A DNA stretch of 15,726 nucleotides from Thermococci archaeon (GTDB lineage: Archaea; Methanobacteriota_B; Thermococci; Thermococcales; Thermococcaceae), in the NCBI GenBank assembly GCA_003663525.1, contig QMUF01000018.1, positions 1 to 15,726 of the forward strand. The letters are read 5' to 3'. The notes beneath the pieces are model-generated. The model searched no databases and was not told where the DNA came from. It saw only the letters and a program-made list of their open reading frames with translations. Each line of letters starts with the position of its first letter. Positions within the stretch are counted from its first letter, which is position 1. Made by a program: the position numbers and the translations under genes. Shown here in pieces: positions 6,191-12,912 of this stretch.

Positions 6191-6316
6191 TTAGCAACCC
6201 TTCTTGTCTTCTTCAATGTTTATGCTTTTTAATGGGCTCCAATATTTGCTGATAAGCTCCCTAACAACCTTTGGTATTTCCTCAAGGAGAACCTTTCTTT
6301 TCATAGTTATTTTCAT
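6191..6316 (-). CDS. Possible 41-aa small protein
   Basis: In the 217-bp gap between TYW2 and the radical SAM gene the minus strand holds a 41-codon ORF. It starts MKITMKRKVLLEEIPKVV and continues RELISKYWSPLKSINIEED. Its composition (K/E-rich, amphipathic helix, then a strand) is typical of this organism's proteins. No family was recognised. The ribosome-binding site is weak (GGCGGT ahead of ATG 6316). After the stop the +1 frame reads RRVAKLLGQLMINYFLK, which is also protein-like, so this may be a slightly longer gene broken by a one-base shift near 6195-6210. It could also be chance, since it is short. Confidence 0.4.
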   Translation of the reverse strand: MKITMKRKVLLEEIPKVVRELISKYWSPLKSINIEEDKKGC

Positions 6317-6383
6317 TGAACCGCCAGAAGATCAAAAACGTCAACTTTTTAATGCTTTTCTATAAGCTTTTCTCGGTGAGAAA

Positions 6384-7301
6384 ATGAAATACAACTGGGA
6401 AGAATTTGCGAGAAAAATGGGTGTAGAACCAAAAATCCTGGAAAATAAAGAGGCCAGATTATTAAAAAAGCTCGTGAATGATTTAATCCCCCCAACTCAC
6501 TGTCAGGGATGCCAAGGCTTAGATTTGAGCATAGAGAATCCCGTGCATCATCCTTCTTACGAGCTCACCCCTGCTTGCAATCACGACTGCATCTTTTGCT
6601 ACTCCAACGTAGCTTTAAAGCTAGGAAAAGCCCCAAAGCCAGGATATTATGGGTGGGAAAATCCCTATGCAATTACCATCTCCCAATATGGGGAACCCCT
6701 CATAAGCCCGAGAATAGTTGGGGTCAACAGAATGCTCCGCAAAAGGTTTCCCAATGCAAGGCTAGACTTACAAACAAACGGCTCTCTCTTAACCGAGGAA
6801 CTCTGGGAAAAGCTTGACTTTGATCTTGTAATGATAAGTCTCGATGCAGCGAGCAAGGAAAAGCATAAGATAATAACCAATACCAACACCTTTGATAATG
6901 TTGTAAATGCTCTCAAAATAGTTGGAGCTGATGACTCCGTCCGTTCCATAGTCAGGACTATCTTCATGCCTGGTATAAACGATGAAGACATTCCAAAAAT
7001 AGCGGAGCTTGCAGCTTCCCTCGGTGTGGATGAGATGATGCTACAACCCCTAACAATACATGAGCTCAATGAAGAACACTTGAGAAAAGCGGGCTTAGAG
7101 TTTGAAAAGGCTGAAAGCATAAGGGAATACCTCAAGGCGACGATGGAGGCTAAAAAGTACATAGACGTGAGGATAAGCGGCTGCCAGCTAACAATTTATA
7201 AAACCATGGATCCACTTATACTTTTCAGCGCAAGGAGAATCGGAAGGGATGTTGCACCAATAGTAAAGAGGGATAAAATCGACCTTGAAGAGAGCCCGTA
7301 A
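6384..7301 (+). CDS. Radical SAM Fe-S oxidoreductase
   Basis: The 305-aa product carries the radical SAM cluster motif C65-x3-C69-x2-C72 (ACNHDCIFCYS), followed by a glycine-type motif in ISQYGEPLISP and the barrel strands LDLQTNG and LVMISLDAAS. Extra cysteines at C40 and C43 (HCQGCQG) and near the C-terminus (RISGCQL) might bind a second metal centre. It is not TYW1, whose motif region differs, so despite lying beside TYW2 its substrate is unknown. The start ATG 6384 has GGTGAG at 6375-6380; a T-rich TTTTTAAT around 6346 may be the TATA element. A zinc-ribbon/PP-loop gene follows 19 bases later, so they are likely one operon and possibly one pathway, perhaps RNA modification. Confidence 0.8.
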   Translation: MKYNWEEFARKMGVEPKILENKEARLLKKLVNDLIPPTHCQGCQGLDLSIENPVHHPSYELTPACNHDCIFCYSNVALKLGKAPKPGYYGWENPYAITISQYGEPLISPRIVGVNRMLRKRFPNARLDLQTNGSLLTEELWEKLDFDLVMISLDAASKEKHKIITNTNTFDNVVNALKIVGADDSVRSIVRTIFMPGINDEDIPKIAELAASLGVDEMMLQPLTIHELNEEHLRKAGLEFEKAESIREYLKATMEAKKYIDVRISGCQLTIYKTMDPLILFSARRIGRDVAPIVKRDKIDLEESP

Positions 7302-7320
7302 TCTCAGCTAGGTGAAAAAC

Positions 7321-7458
7321 ATGCTCAAATGCTCACTCTGCATACACGACGAGAGAACCGCAAAGATAAAAATAGTGAATGGAAAACCTCTATGCAAGGA
7401 GTGTCTGCATTATTTGACACATAAACCAGATAAGGAAAAAAATAAGTGCCGAGCTTGA
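7321..7458 (+). CDS. Zinc-ribbon N-terminal segment of the PP-loop ATPase (frameshifted)
   Basis: This 45-codon frame starts with an excellent signal, GGTGA at 7311-7315 and ATG at 7321. It encodes two CxxC knuckles (MLKCSLC ... GKPLCKECL), that is, a small zinc ribbon. It then runs into HKPDKEK at a run of seven A (7436-7442) and stops at 7456 after NKCRA. Removing one A joins it in frame to KISAELEELM and then to the PP-loop protein that starts at 7466. The downstream frame has no good ribosome-binding site of its own. The two pieces are therefore best read as one protein of about 278 aa interrupted by a one-base insertion, slippage site or sequence error. Confidence 0.75.
   Translation: MLKCSLCIHDERTAKIKIVNGKPLCKECLHYLTHKPDKEKNKCRA
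7436..7442 (+). other. A7 homopolymer at the frame change
   Basis: Seven consecutive A between GG and T lie exactly where the zinc-ribbon frame and the PP-loop frame meet. Six A would give one continuous frame. Runs like this are common places for polymerase slippage, programmed frameshifting and sequencing errors. Confidence 0.8.
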
Positions 7459-7465
7459 AGAACTT

Positions 7466-8158
7466 ATGGGCAAGGTCAACAAAGCCATAGTAGCCTTTTC
7501 AGGGGGGAAAGACAGCACTGTAGCACTCTATCTCACAAAAGAAAAATACGGCATTGAACTTGAGGCCGTAATGATTGACCATGGCTTTATGGCAAGAGAA
7601 GCCATAGAGAACGCCAAAAGGATATGTGAATACCTTGATGTCCCTCTAACGATTCTCCGCTACGACTACTCCGACATCTTCAGAGAGGCCCTCCTTAAGG
7701 CAAAATCACCCTGTAAAAAGTGCTCTTCTCGAACCATGGAGAAGCTCAGGAAGTATGGATTGGAAAAGGGAGTGAAGTATATAATAACAGGGCATGAACT
7801 GCCCTTTGCTCATCACCCCTATAGAATTATGAGCGGTGAAATAATCCAGATAAGGCTTTTAAGCCTCATGAGCGAAGAAGAACGCTTTAAAATTCTTGAA
7901 AAGCTTCCCTTTAAATTCCCTGAGCTTGCCGGTTATACAACGAACTGCCTTGTCTTAGGCCCTGCGTTGAATAGATACTATAAAAAGCACGGCTACAGCT
8001 TTGAGACGGGAAGAATAGCAGCTCTGGTGAGATACGGACTGATTGATACGGAGAAGGCCCTAAAAAAGGTTAGCAAGCCAGAAATCCAGGAGGAAGTTGA
8101 GAGAGAAATAGTGAGAAAACTTGGATTAAGAGAAAAGCTTAATATGATCCAAGTCTAA
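7466..8158 (+). CDS. PP-loop ATPase domain protein (C-terminal part)
   Basis: The 230-aa frame from ATG 7466 begins almost at the ATP-binding PP-loop SGGKDST (12-18). It continues with a CxxC in SPCKKCSSR (C83, C86), an ITGHE motif (107-111) and a later conserved-looking cysteine C161 (TTNCLVLGP). This is the HUP/PP-loop adenylating superfamily, which includes tRNA thiolases such as TtuA/NcsA and ThiI. Its layout suggests a related archaeal family (COG1365-like, from memory). It would activate a substrate by adenylation, possibly a tRNA base; the substrate is unknown. No Shine-Dalgarno lies ahead of ATG 7466, and an in-frame stop is at 7415. The natural start is probably the zinc ribbon at 7321. 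Confidence 0.8.
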   Translation: MGKVNKAIVAFSGGKDSTVALYLTKEKYGIELEAVMIDHGFMAREAIENAKRICEYLDVPLTILRYDYSDIFREALLKAKSPCKKCSSRTMEKLRKYGLEKGVKYIITGHELPFAHHPYRIMSGEIIQIRLLSLMSEEERFKILEKLPFKFPELAGYTTNCLVLGPALNRYYKKHGYSFETGRIAALVRYGLIDTEKALKKVSKPEIQEEVEREIVRKLGLREKLNMIQV

Positions 8159-8177
8159 TTGAGTAGTTGGGAAACCT

Positions 8178-9170
8178 ATGAAAGCGGAAGAAATCTTGTG
8201 GGGGGCTGTGACGCTAATAATCCTTTATCTCGCATGGAAAACAATAGCCCCCCTCCTGTCAGCGATATTCTTTGCCGCTATTCTAGCCTATGCGGTTTTA
8301 CCACTCCATAAACGCCTGACAAAGAGAATAGACAACAAAAAATCCGCATTGATTTTCACCATTCTATTAATCGGGCTCTCAAGTATTGTCACGGTGGAAC
8401 TTGTATTGATCACAAAAAACCTAATAGTTTCGTTTTACGGAGATATAATGACTTTCATCTCTTGGAGCTTAACACTTGAGCTACCCTTTGGAATTAGCGG
8501 TGCCCTTCAAAGCCTCTATTCTCAGCTAACTCCAAAATTAACTGAGTACGTGCAGAGTTATGTTTTTTCAATTCCAGAGTATCTCCTCCAGCTAGTTATC
8601 TTCCTTGCAACGTTCTATACATTCCTCGTGAACTCCGATGAGATAAAGAAGCAGATATATGCCCTAATACCTGGAGGACATGAGGATTTAGGCAAAAAAC
8701 TCTTAAAGAGGGCTGATGTGACATTGCAGGCATTAATTAGAGCATGGCTTCTTCTCAACATTGCTAAAGGGATCCTAATGACACTCGGCTTCTGGGGATT
8801 TGGCATTACAGACCTCCCCACTGCCCTGTTGGCTGGCCTTCTAACGATACTCTTCAGCTTCATTCCGCTCTTTGAAGGATGGATGATATGGCTCGTTGCA
8901 GCAATATTTCTCTTAAAACAGGGAGATGTGCTAAAAGCCATTGCAATCTCTATTTACGGAGCAGTATTGGTATCTCCATTGCCGGATTTCACAATTAGGC
9001 CTAAGCTTGTTGCAAAAGAAGCCAAGCTGGATGAGATAATGGTTCTCATTGGGATGATAGGTGGAGTATGGGCATTTGGAGTTAAAGGCCTTATAATCGG
9101 CCCAATAGTGCTCAATCTTGTATCTGCTTTATTAAAAGAGTGGAAAAGAATTAAAGCTCAGCAGAGCTGA
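8178..9170 (+). CDS. AI-2E/PerM family membrane permease
   Basis: The 330-aa integral membrane protein has the architecture of the AI-2E exporter-like (UPF0118/PerM) family. It has two closely spaced N-terminal helices (about residues 8-40), a third near 55-80, a long amphipathic segment, then a helix near 135-155. Several more helices end in FGVKGLIIGPIVLNLVSALLKEWK, which carries the family's conserved GPI-type C-terminal motif. Members transport small molecules or sodium/protons; the substrate is not predictable here. The ribosome-binding site is weak (GGGAAACC). It begins 19 bp after the PP-loop gene and may be co-transcribed. Its end overlaps the convergent nicotinamidase gene by 20 bp. 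Confidence 0.85.
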   Translation: MKAEEILWGAVTLIILYLAWKTIAPLLSAIFFAAILAYAVLPLHKRLTKRIDNKKSALIFTILLIGLSSIVTVELVLITKNLIVSFYGDIMTFISWSLTLELPFGISGALQSLYSQLTPKLTEYVQSYVFSIPEYLLQLVIFLATFYTFLVNSDEIKKQIYALIPGGHEDLGKKLLKRADVTLQALIRAWLLLNIAKGILMTLGFWGFGITDLPTALLAGLLTILFSFIPLFEGWMIWLVAAIFLLKQGDVLKAIAISIYGAVLVSPLPDFTIRPKLVAKEAKLDEIMVLIGMIGGVWAFGVKGLIIGPIVLNLVSALLKEWKRIKAQQS

Positions 9171-9696
9171 TAATCTTTGCCCCTTTATCCTCCAGTTCTC
9201 TTAAGGCCTTTTCCTCATCCTCAGGCTTTATTCCCTTAACTGCATCTCTGATGAGATAAACCTCAAAACTGTGCTTGAGGGCATCCAGGGCTGTGGCCCT
9301 AACGCAGTACTCTGTTGCAACTCCGCAGATATAAACCCTCTTAACGCCTTTTTCCTTCAATATCTCCGCCAAATTCGTGCCTTCAAAACCGGAATATGCC
9401 TCCTTATCTGGCTCATCAGCTTTTGAAATTATTATCGCATTTTCCGGTAGCTTTACAACGATTTCTGCACCTTTGGTGTTTTGAACACAATGCCTTGGCC
9501 ATGGCCCGCCTTGCTCCTTAAAGCTTATGTGATTAGGGGGATGCCAGTCTCTAGTTGCAACGATCAGAGCCCCTTTCTTCTTAAACTTCTCAATAAGTCC
9601 TTCAATCGTTGGAATTATTTTGTCTCCCTCGGGCACTGGAAGGGTTCCACCAGGCATGAAATCCCTCTGCATGTCAACTATTATCAACGCCTCCAC
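9151..9696 (-). CDS. pncA: Nicotinamidase (isochorismatase-like hydrolase)
   Basis: The 181-aa enzyme closely resembles the structurally known Pyrococcus horikoshii nicotinamidase. It shows the catalytic triad D8 (IVDMQRDF), K92 (ISKADEPDKEAYSGF) and C131 (GVATEYCV), and the metal ligands D50, H52 (TRDWHP) and H69 (GPWPRHC). It hydrolyses nicotinamide to nicotinate and ammonia in the NAD salvage pathway, in the cytoplasm. The start is a GTG at 9696: an in-frame TGA lies just upstream, and GGAGGT sits 7 bases ahead. It begins 3 bases after the stop of the DUF2240-like gene, so translation is probably coupled. Its 3' end overlaps the convergent permease gene by 20 bp. Confidence 0.92.
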   Translation of the reverse strand: MEALIIVDMQRDFMPGGTLPVPEGDKIIPTIEGLIEKFKKKGALIVATRDWHPPNHISFKEQGGPWPRHCVQNTKGAEIVVKLPENAIIISKADEPDKEAYSGFEGTNLAEILKEKGVKRVYICGVATEYCVRATALDALKHSFEVYLIRDAVKGIKPEDEEKALRELEDKGAKIISSAEL

Positions 9697-9699
9697 CTC

Positions 9700-10098
9700 T
9701 CACACCTCCAGTTTGTCCTTAAACTTTGACATATCTATCCCCTTGTCCAAGCCATAAAGGTATGCGAGTATTTTCTTATCCAAATTCCCATACCTCTCGG
9801 AAAACTTCTCCAAGTCCTCAAGAACCTCTAGATGACTCCAACCAAGATTTTTGGCAATGTAGTCTATCATCTCACCAAAAACATCTTCTCTCTTTTCTTC
9901 CTCTTTAAGAACGTCCTCTCTGATTATGAGCTTTTCCCCTTTTTGCTCAATGATACCCCTCTTTATGGCTTCCTCAACAAGGTTTTTAGCCTCAGTATAA
10001 TCCATAAGGCCGAGTTTGAGCACAATAGTGCCTATTAACTCAGGCTTTGAAAATTCATTCGAGCCCTTATAAAGGATTGCATACTTCAAAGCCTCCAC
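9700..10098 (-). CDS. DUF2240-like archaeal protein
   Basis: The 132-aa helical protein resembles the archaeal DUF2240 family. It begins EALKYAILYKGSNEFSKPELIGTIVLKL, continues with a helix-turn-helix-like EAKNLVEEAIKRGIIEQKGEKLII, and ends with a second helical domain (DVFGEMIDYIAKNLGW ... LDKKILAYLYGLDKGIDMSKF). Its function is unknown. The start is taken as GTG 10098, because GGTGG (10108-10104 on the minus strand) lies 5 bases ahead. A longer frame opens at TTG 10128 but would begin inside a T-rich, terminator-like stretch. It heads a two-gene unit with pncA, 3 bases apart. Confidence 0.7.
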   Translation of the reverse strand: MEALKYAILYKGSNEFSKPELIGTIVLKLGLMDYTEAKNLVEEAIKRGIIEQKGEKLIIREDVLKEEEKREDVFGEMIDYIAKNLGWSHLEVLEDLEKFSERYGNLDKKILAYLYGLDKGIDMSKFKDKLEV

Positions 10099-10123
10099 AA
10101 ATTCCACCAAGAATAAATAGGAA

Positions 10124-10138
10124 CTCAAAAAATAAAAA
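10124..10138 (-). terminator. T-rich terminator after the membrane protein gene
   Basis: On the minus strand the gene ending at 10150 is followed within about 12-25 bases by TTTTTATTTTTTGAG. Archaeal RNA polymerase stops at such U runs without needing a hairpin. Confidence 0.45.
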
Positions 10139-10149
10139 CGTTTGCCAGA

Positions 10150-10785
10150 TTAAGCCCCTACTCCTCCTCCACCCCAGAAGAACATCTCAAATGGAAAGTC
10201 AAAGATGTCTGAGAGCCTTCCTCCAGGGGATTGGGGATATACAAGATAAGCTGTTCTAAGGGCTTTTACCGATTTTCCATCTACCTCATATATGTACAAC
10301 TTTACAACAGGCAAAAACGGATATCCTTGAGCTATTACCACCTGATCGACCCTTCTAACTATGAGGCCCTCTCTTTTTGAATCTAGAAGCTTATACCCCC
10401 TTAGGAGCCCTATTGAAGGTGTTCCAAGTTTTTTAATACCTTCAACGTCAAACCTGTAGAGTTCATCACTCTTCATATCCTCCAAAACGCCATCAGTAGT
10501 TAAATGACTCCCACTCATTGTAAAAGAGTAAAGAGAGAGGTAATAATCCGTTGCCTTGAATACAGAAATCGACCAAACTAAAAGGCCTATCAAAAGCCAT
10601 GGGAGAAATTTTTTAAAAAACGGCCAAATACCACCCTTTATTCCAGCCAATTTGAACTCTTTTTTTAGTAGATAATTTCTATTAAGGTATACTCCATAGA
10701 GGATTATCGCAAGTCCCCCAACATAATAAAGAACCATCATAAGAAGATAGGCACCATATTCAGGACCATGTTCGAGATAGACCAT
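10150..10785 (-). CDS. Two-helix membrane protein, unknown function
   Basis: Unrecognised 211-aa protein. Two hydrophobic helices are visible: about residues 12-34 (AYLLMMVLYYVGGLAIILYG) and 57-76 (LPWLLIGLLVWSISVF), with a basic loop between them (NRNYLLKKEFKLAG). A mostly beta domain of about 130 residues follows, probably outside the cell, ending in an odd glycine-rich tail (FFWGGGGVGA). It has no cysteines or catalytic motif that I recognise. The start ATG 10785 has GAGGTGGGGAG directly ahead; an open frame extending to 10902 would run through its own promoter and is not used. It is transcribed away from the thioesterase gene. Confidence 0.7.
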   Translation of the reverse strand: MVYLEHGPEYGAYLLMMVLYYVGGLAIILYGVYLNRNYLLKKEFKLAGIKGGIWPFFKKFLPWLLIGLLVWSISVFKATDYYLSLYSFTMSGSHLTTDGVLEDMKSDELYRFDVEGIKKLGTPSIGLLRGYKLLDSKREGLIVRRVDQVVIAQGYPFLPVVKLYIYEVDGKSVKALRTAYLVYPQSPGGRLSDIFDFPFEMFFWGGGGVGA

Positions 10786-10886
10786 TCTCCCCACCTCAAA
10801 TAATAAAATCCTAAAAAACTTAAAAAGCTTTTCAAAGATGTAAAAGTTTATAATCCAGTGAAGACAAGTGTACTTTGGTGATGATA
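10786..10886. promoter_or_regulatory. Divergent promoter region
   Basis: It holds two face-to-face promoters. On the minus strand CTTTTTAAG (10827-10819) predicts a start near 10798 for the membrane protein. On the plus strand GTTTATAAT (10846-10854) predicts a start near 10875 for the thioesterase. The TATA boxes are only about 27 bp apart, so factors binding here could affect both genes. Confidence 0.55.
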
Positions 10887-11273
10887 ATGGAACAGAGAAC
10901 ACACCTCCTAACTTCCAGAGAGTTCGTTGGAGAGCCCGTAAAAATCGAGGAAGGTTATGCAGAGGTAAAACTCAAAACAAGAGAAGGAATGAGAGTTGAC
11001 GAATATGACCTAGTACATGGAGGATTCACCTTTGGACTTGCAGATTATGCTGCAATGCTAGCCGTTAATGAACCCACCGTGGTGCTGGGAAAAGCGGAAG
11101 TTAAATTTACAAAGCCTGTAAAAGTCGGAGACGAGCTCTTAGCTAAAGCAAAAATTGTTGAAGATCAAGGAAGAAAAAAAGTCGTCTTCGTTGAGATTTT
11201 CAATCAAAAAGGCGAAAAAGTCCTTGAGGGCAATTTCTACTGTTATGTGTTAGAGAAGCATGTTTTAGAGTGA
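10887..11273 (+). CDS. Hotdog-fold thioesterase (PaaI-like)
   Basis: The 128-aa product fits a single hotdog domain. It shows the key helix VHGGFTFGLADYAAMLAVN (the HGG...D pattern of PaaI/FapR-type hotdogs, with the aspartate in the catalytic position). This is followed by the strands VVLGKAEVKFTKPVKVGDELLAKAKIVEDQ and KVVFVEIFNQKGEKVLEGNFYCYV. Such enzymes hydrolyse acyl-CoA thioesters; the acyl group is unknown. The start is ATG 10887 with GGTGAT at 10877-10882 and a 4-base spacer; earlier in-frame TTG, GTG and ATG codons (10875-10881) overlap this site. It has its own promoter and is followed by a T-rich stretch, so it is probably monocistronic. Confidence 0.85.
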   Translation: MEQRTHLLTSREFVGEPVKIEEGYAEVKLKTREGMRVDEYDLVHGGFTFGLADYAAMLAVNEPTVVLGKAEVKFTKPVKVGDELLAKAKIVEDQGRKKVVFVEIFNQKGEKVLEGNFYCYVLEKHVLE

Positions 11274-11286
11274 TTTTTCTTTATTT
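11273..11286 (+). terminator. T-rich terminator after the thioesterase
   Basis: TTTTTCTTTATTT follows the stop codon immediately, and a fresh TATA box for the PadR gene follows, so transcription probably ends here. Confidence 0.4.
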
Positions 11287-11296
11287 AATCCAAAAC

Positions 11297-11306
11297 GCTT
11301 TTATAC
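11297..11306 (+). promoter_or_regulatory. TATA box of the PadR-MFS operon
   Basis: GCTTTTATAC, centred near 11302, predicts transcription from about 11327, some 12 bases ahead of the ATG at 11339. Confidence 0.55.
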
Positions 11307-11313
11307 TTTAGTT

Positions 11314-11337
11314 TCGAAATCCGATATCGGGATTCGA
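11314..11337. promoter_or_regulatory. Imperfect palindrome, probable PadR operator
   Basis: The 24-bp sequence has a perfect core CCGATATCGG (11321-11330) flanked by TCGAAAT and GATTCGA arms. 20 of 24 positions are symmetric. It covers the predicted transcription start of the PadR-MFS operon, where a bound dimer would block RNA polymerase. Autoregulation is usual for PadR genes that sit ahead of an exporter, but binding here is inferred. Confidence 0.6.
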
Positions 11338-11338
11338 T

Positions 11339-11644
11339 ATGATGCGCCGGATCATTCTTGGATTTATGGGACTACACATACTTCATCATGCGAGTAAAGA
11401 AGCGATCACAGGAACTTTCATGATGAAAGAGCTAGAAAATCATGGTTACAAAGTGAGCCCTGGAACAATATATCCTCTTCTTCAGAATATGGAAAAATTA
11501 GGCCTCTTAAAAAGTACATGGGAGATTAAGGACGGAAGAAGAATACGAGCCTATCAAATAACCCAAGAAGGTATCAAAGTGCTTGAAGAGGGTAAGAAAA
11601 AGATCAAAGAGCTTTGTATGGAAATCTTAGGTGATACAGAATGA
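11339..11644 (+). CDS. PadR family transcriptional regulator
   Basis: The 101-aa product is a compact PadR winged helix. It has an N-terminal helix (RRIILGFMGLHILHHAS), the recognition region ITGTFMMKELENHGYKVSPGTIYPLL with the family's hallmark SPGTIYPLL, then the wing and dimer helix (EKLGLLKS ... GRRIRAYQITQEGIKVLEEGKKKI). PadR proteins repress neighbouring, often multidrug-efflux, genes and release DNA on binding a small hydrophobic ligand. A TATA box and a 24-bp palindrome lie immediately upstream. The ribosome-binding site is weak (GGGA), and the start could be ATG 11339 or the adjacent ATG 11342. Its last codons overlap the MFS start (ATGA), so the two are translationally coupled. Confidence 0.9.
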   Translation: MMRRIILGFMGLHILHHASKEAITGTFMMKELENHGYKVSPGTIYPLLQNMEKLGLLKSTWEIKDGRRIRAYQITQEGIKVLEEGKKKIKELCMEILGDTE

Positions 11645-12822
11645 GTAATGGAGAGAAAAGGATCTTAGGGATAAGTTGGAACGTTTTCCTTCTCGGTCTT
11701 GTCAGCTTTCTCAACGATATGAGCAGTGAAATGATAGCACCAATAGTGCCCACCTACCTAACGGACGTCCTTGGAATTGGAAAGGTCATAAGCGGGTCAA
11801 TGATGGGCCTTATAGAAAGTTTGAGTTCTCTTTTCAAGGTTTTATTTGGCTATGTAAGTGACGTCTTTAGAAAAAGAAAAGTATTTGTGGCCCTTGGATA
11901 TCTGCTCTCAACAATTTCAAAGGGAGCCCTAGCATTCACGCGCTCATGGTGGGATTTTCTTACCTTAAGAGTTTTAGACAGAATTGGAAAAGGGGTAAGA
12001 ACTGCCCCTCGAGATGCTCTAATAGCAGAATCAAGTGAAAAAGGAAAAAGTGGCAAATCATTTGGATTCCATAGAATGATGGACACTCTCGGAGCTGTGG
12101 CCGGGCCATTAGTCGCAATAGGCCTGTTAGCGCTCCTAAAGAACTATCCCATAAAAGTAGCATATAGGTACATATTTCTGCTTTCAGCTATTCCCGGTAC
12201 TTTAGGTGTTTTGGTGGTTGTATTCCTAGTTAAGGATAAAGGTAAAGAAGTCAAAAAGAAGATAAAAGGAATTTCCGCATTAAAAAGCAGGAATTTAAGG
12301 CTATTCCTAGTTATAGTTGCTCTAGCTGCCCTTGGAAGATACAGTTATGCATTCACACTCTGGAAGGCCAAAGAGCTTGGTTATTCTGTTATTCAGGGCC
12401 TTGGCTTTTATGCAATTTTTAATGCAATTTATGCTTTCTCCGCGTACCCAATAGGATACTATTCTGATAAGGTCAGCAAAAAAGATATCATAACTATTGG
12501 TTTTGGCATAGCAGCTTTAGCCTCCCTCCTATTCGCATACTCAAAAACTTTACCAATGCTCTTAATGGCATTTGTTTTCTATGGAATTTACATAGCTATT
12601 GAGGACACAATCCCCAGGGCCTATATGGCAGACCTCGCAAAAGAATTCGAAAAGGGCACAGTCATTGGTGCATATCATACAGTTTTTGGTATATTTGTGT
12701 TCCCTGCATCAATAATAGTAGGCTACCTCTGGCAGGAATACTCCCTTAAGATTGGATTCCTCTATGCAGCAGTTATCAATCTCATTACCATGTTGTTGAT
12801 GGCACTTTTGGTAAAAGATTAA
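11641..12822 (+). CDS. MFS transporter, probable drug/solute exporter
   Basis: The 393-aa protein has the hydrophobic pattern of a 12-helix major facilitator. It shows the loop 2-3 motif GYVSDVFRKRK (variant of G-x3-D-R/K-x-G-R/K-R/K) and a repeat of it in the second half (GYYSDKVSKK). It also has the signature DRIGKGVRTAPRDALIAE near residues 110-130, typical of one bacterial/archaeal MFS subgroup. It likely uses the proton or ion gradient to export small molecules; the substrate is not predictable. It starts at ATG 11641, overlapping the PadR stop by 4 bases. Control by the PadR protein is the obvious model. A T-rich terminator-like stretch follows. Confidence 0.88.
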   Translation: MSNGEKRILGISWNVFLLGLVSFLNDMSSEMIAPIVPTYLTDVLGIGKVISGSMMGLIESLSSLFKVLFGYVSDVFRKRKVFVALGYLLSTISKGALAFTRSWWDFLTLRVLDRIGKGVRTAPRDALIAESSEKGKSGKSFGFHRMMDTLGAVAGPLVAIGLLALLKNYPIKVAYRYIFLLSAIPGTLGVLVVVFLVKDKGKEVKKKIKGISALKSRNLRLFLVIVALAALGRYSYAFTLWKAKELGYSVIQGLGFYAIFNAIYAFSAYPIGYYSDKVSKKDIITIGFGIAALASLLFAYSKTLPMLLMAFVFYGIYIAIEDTIPRAYMADLAKEFEKGTVIGAYHTVFGIFVFPASIIVGYLWQEYSLKIGFLYAAVINLITMLLMALLVKD

Positions 12823-12830
12823 TTTCGTCA

Positions 12831-12850
12831 TTTTTTCATTATTTTCTTGA
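12831..12850 (+). terminator. T-rich terminator after the MFS gene
   Basis: TTTTTT at 12831-12836 and TTTT at 12842-12845 lie within 30 bases of the MFS stop codon. There is no strong hairpin, as is usual for archaeal intrinsic termination. Confidence 0.45.
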
Positions 12851-12912
12851 TTTTATAAAATAGACTACAAAAACTTAGTCAGGTCTAATGAAAATATTGT
12901 CATAAAGACTAA
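12851..12912 (+). promoter_or_regulatory. Asparaginase promoter and leader with GACTA-type repeats
   Basis: A strong TATA box TTTTATAAAA (12851-12860) predicts a start near 12881-12885 and a leader of about 65 nt, long for this window. Around the predicted start are four related short motifs: TAGACTA (12861-12867), TTAGTC (12875-12880), GGTCTAA (12882-12888) and AGACTAA (12906-12912). The first two form a 5-bp inverted repeat. They may be regulator sites; this is inference. Confidence 0.45.

Noticed and set aside
6665..7162. 165-aa minus-strand open frame inside the radical SAM gene
   Set aside because: It is antisense to a clearly functional gene, serine/leucine-rich in the way of shadow frames, and has no ribosome-binding site.
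6384..7301. Annotation as TYW1, because it is next to TYW2
   Set aside because: The cluster motif context (ACNHDCIFCYS) and length differ from archaeal TYW1, which is longer and has a CxxxCxxCW-type region.
10786..10902. Longer N-terminus for the membrane protein (start at 10902)
   Set aside because: The extension would pass through a TATA box and the divergent promoter, whereas ATG 10785 has an excellent ribosome-binding site.
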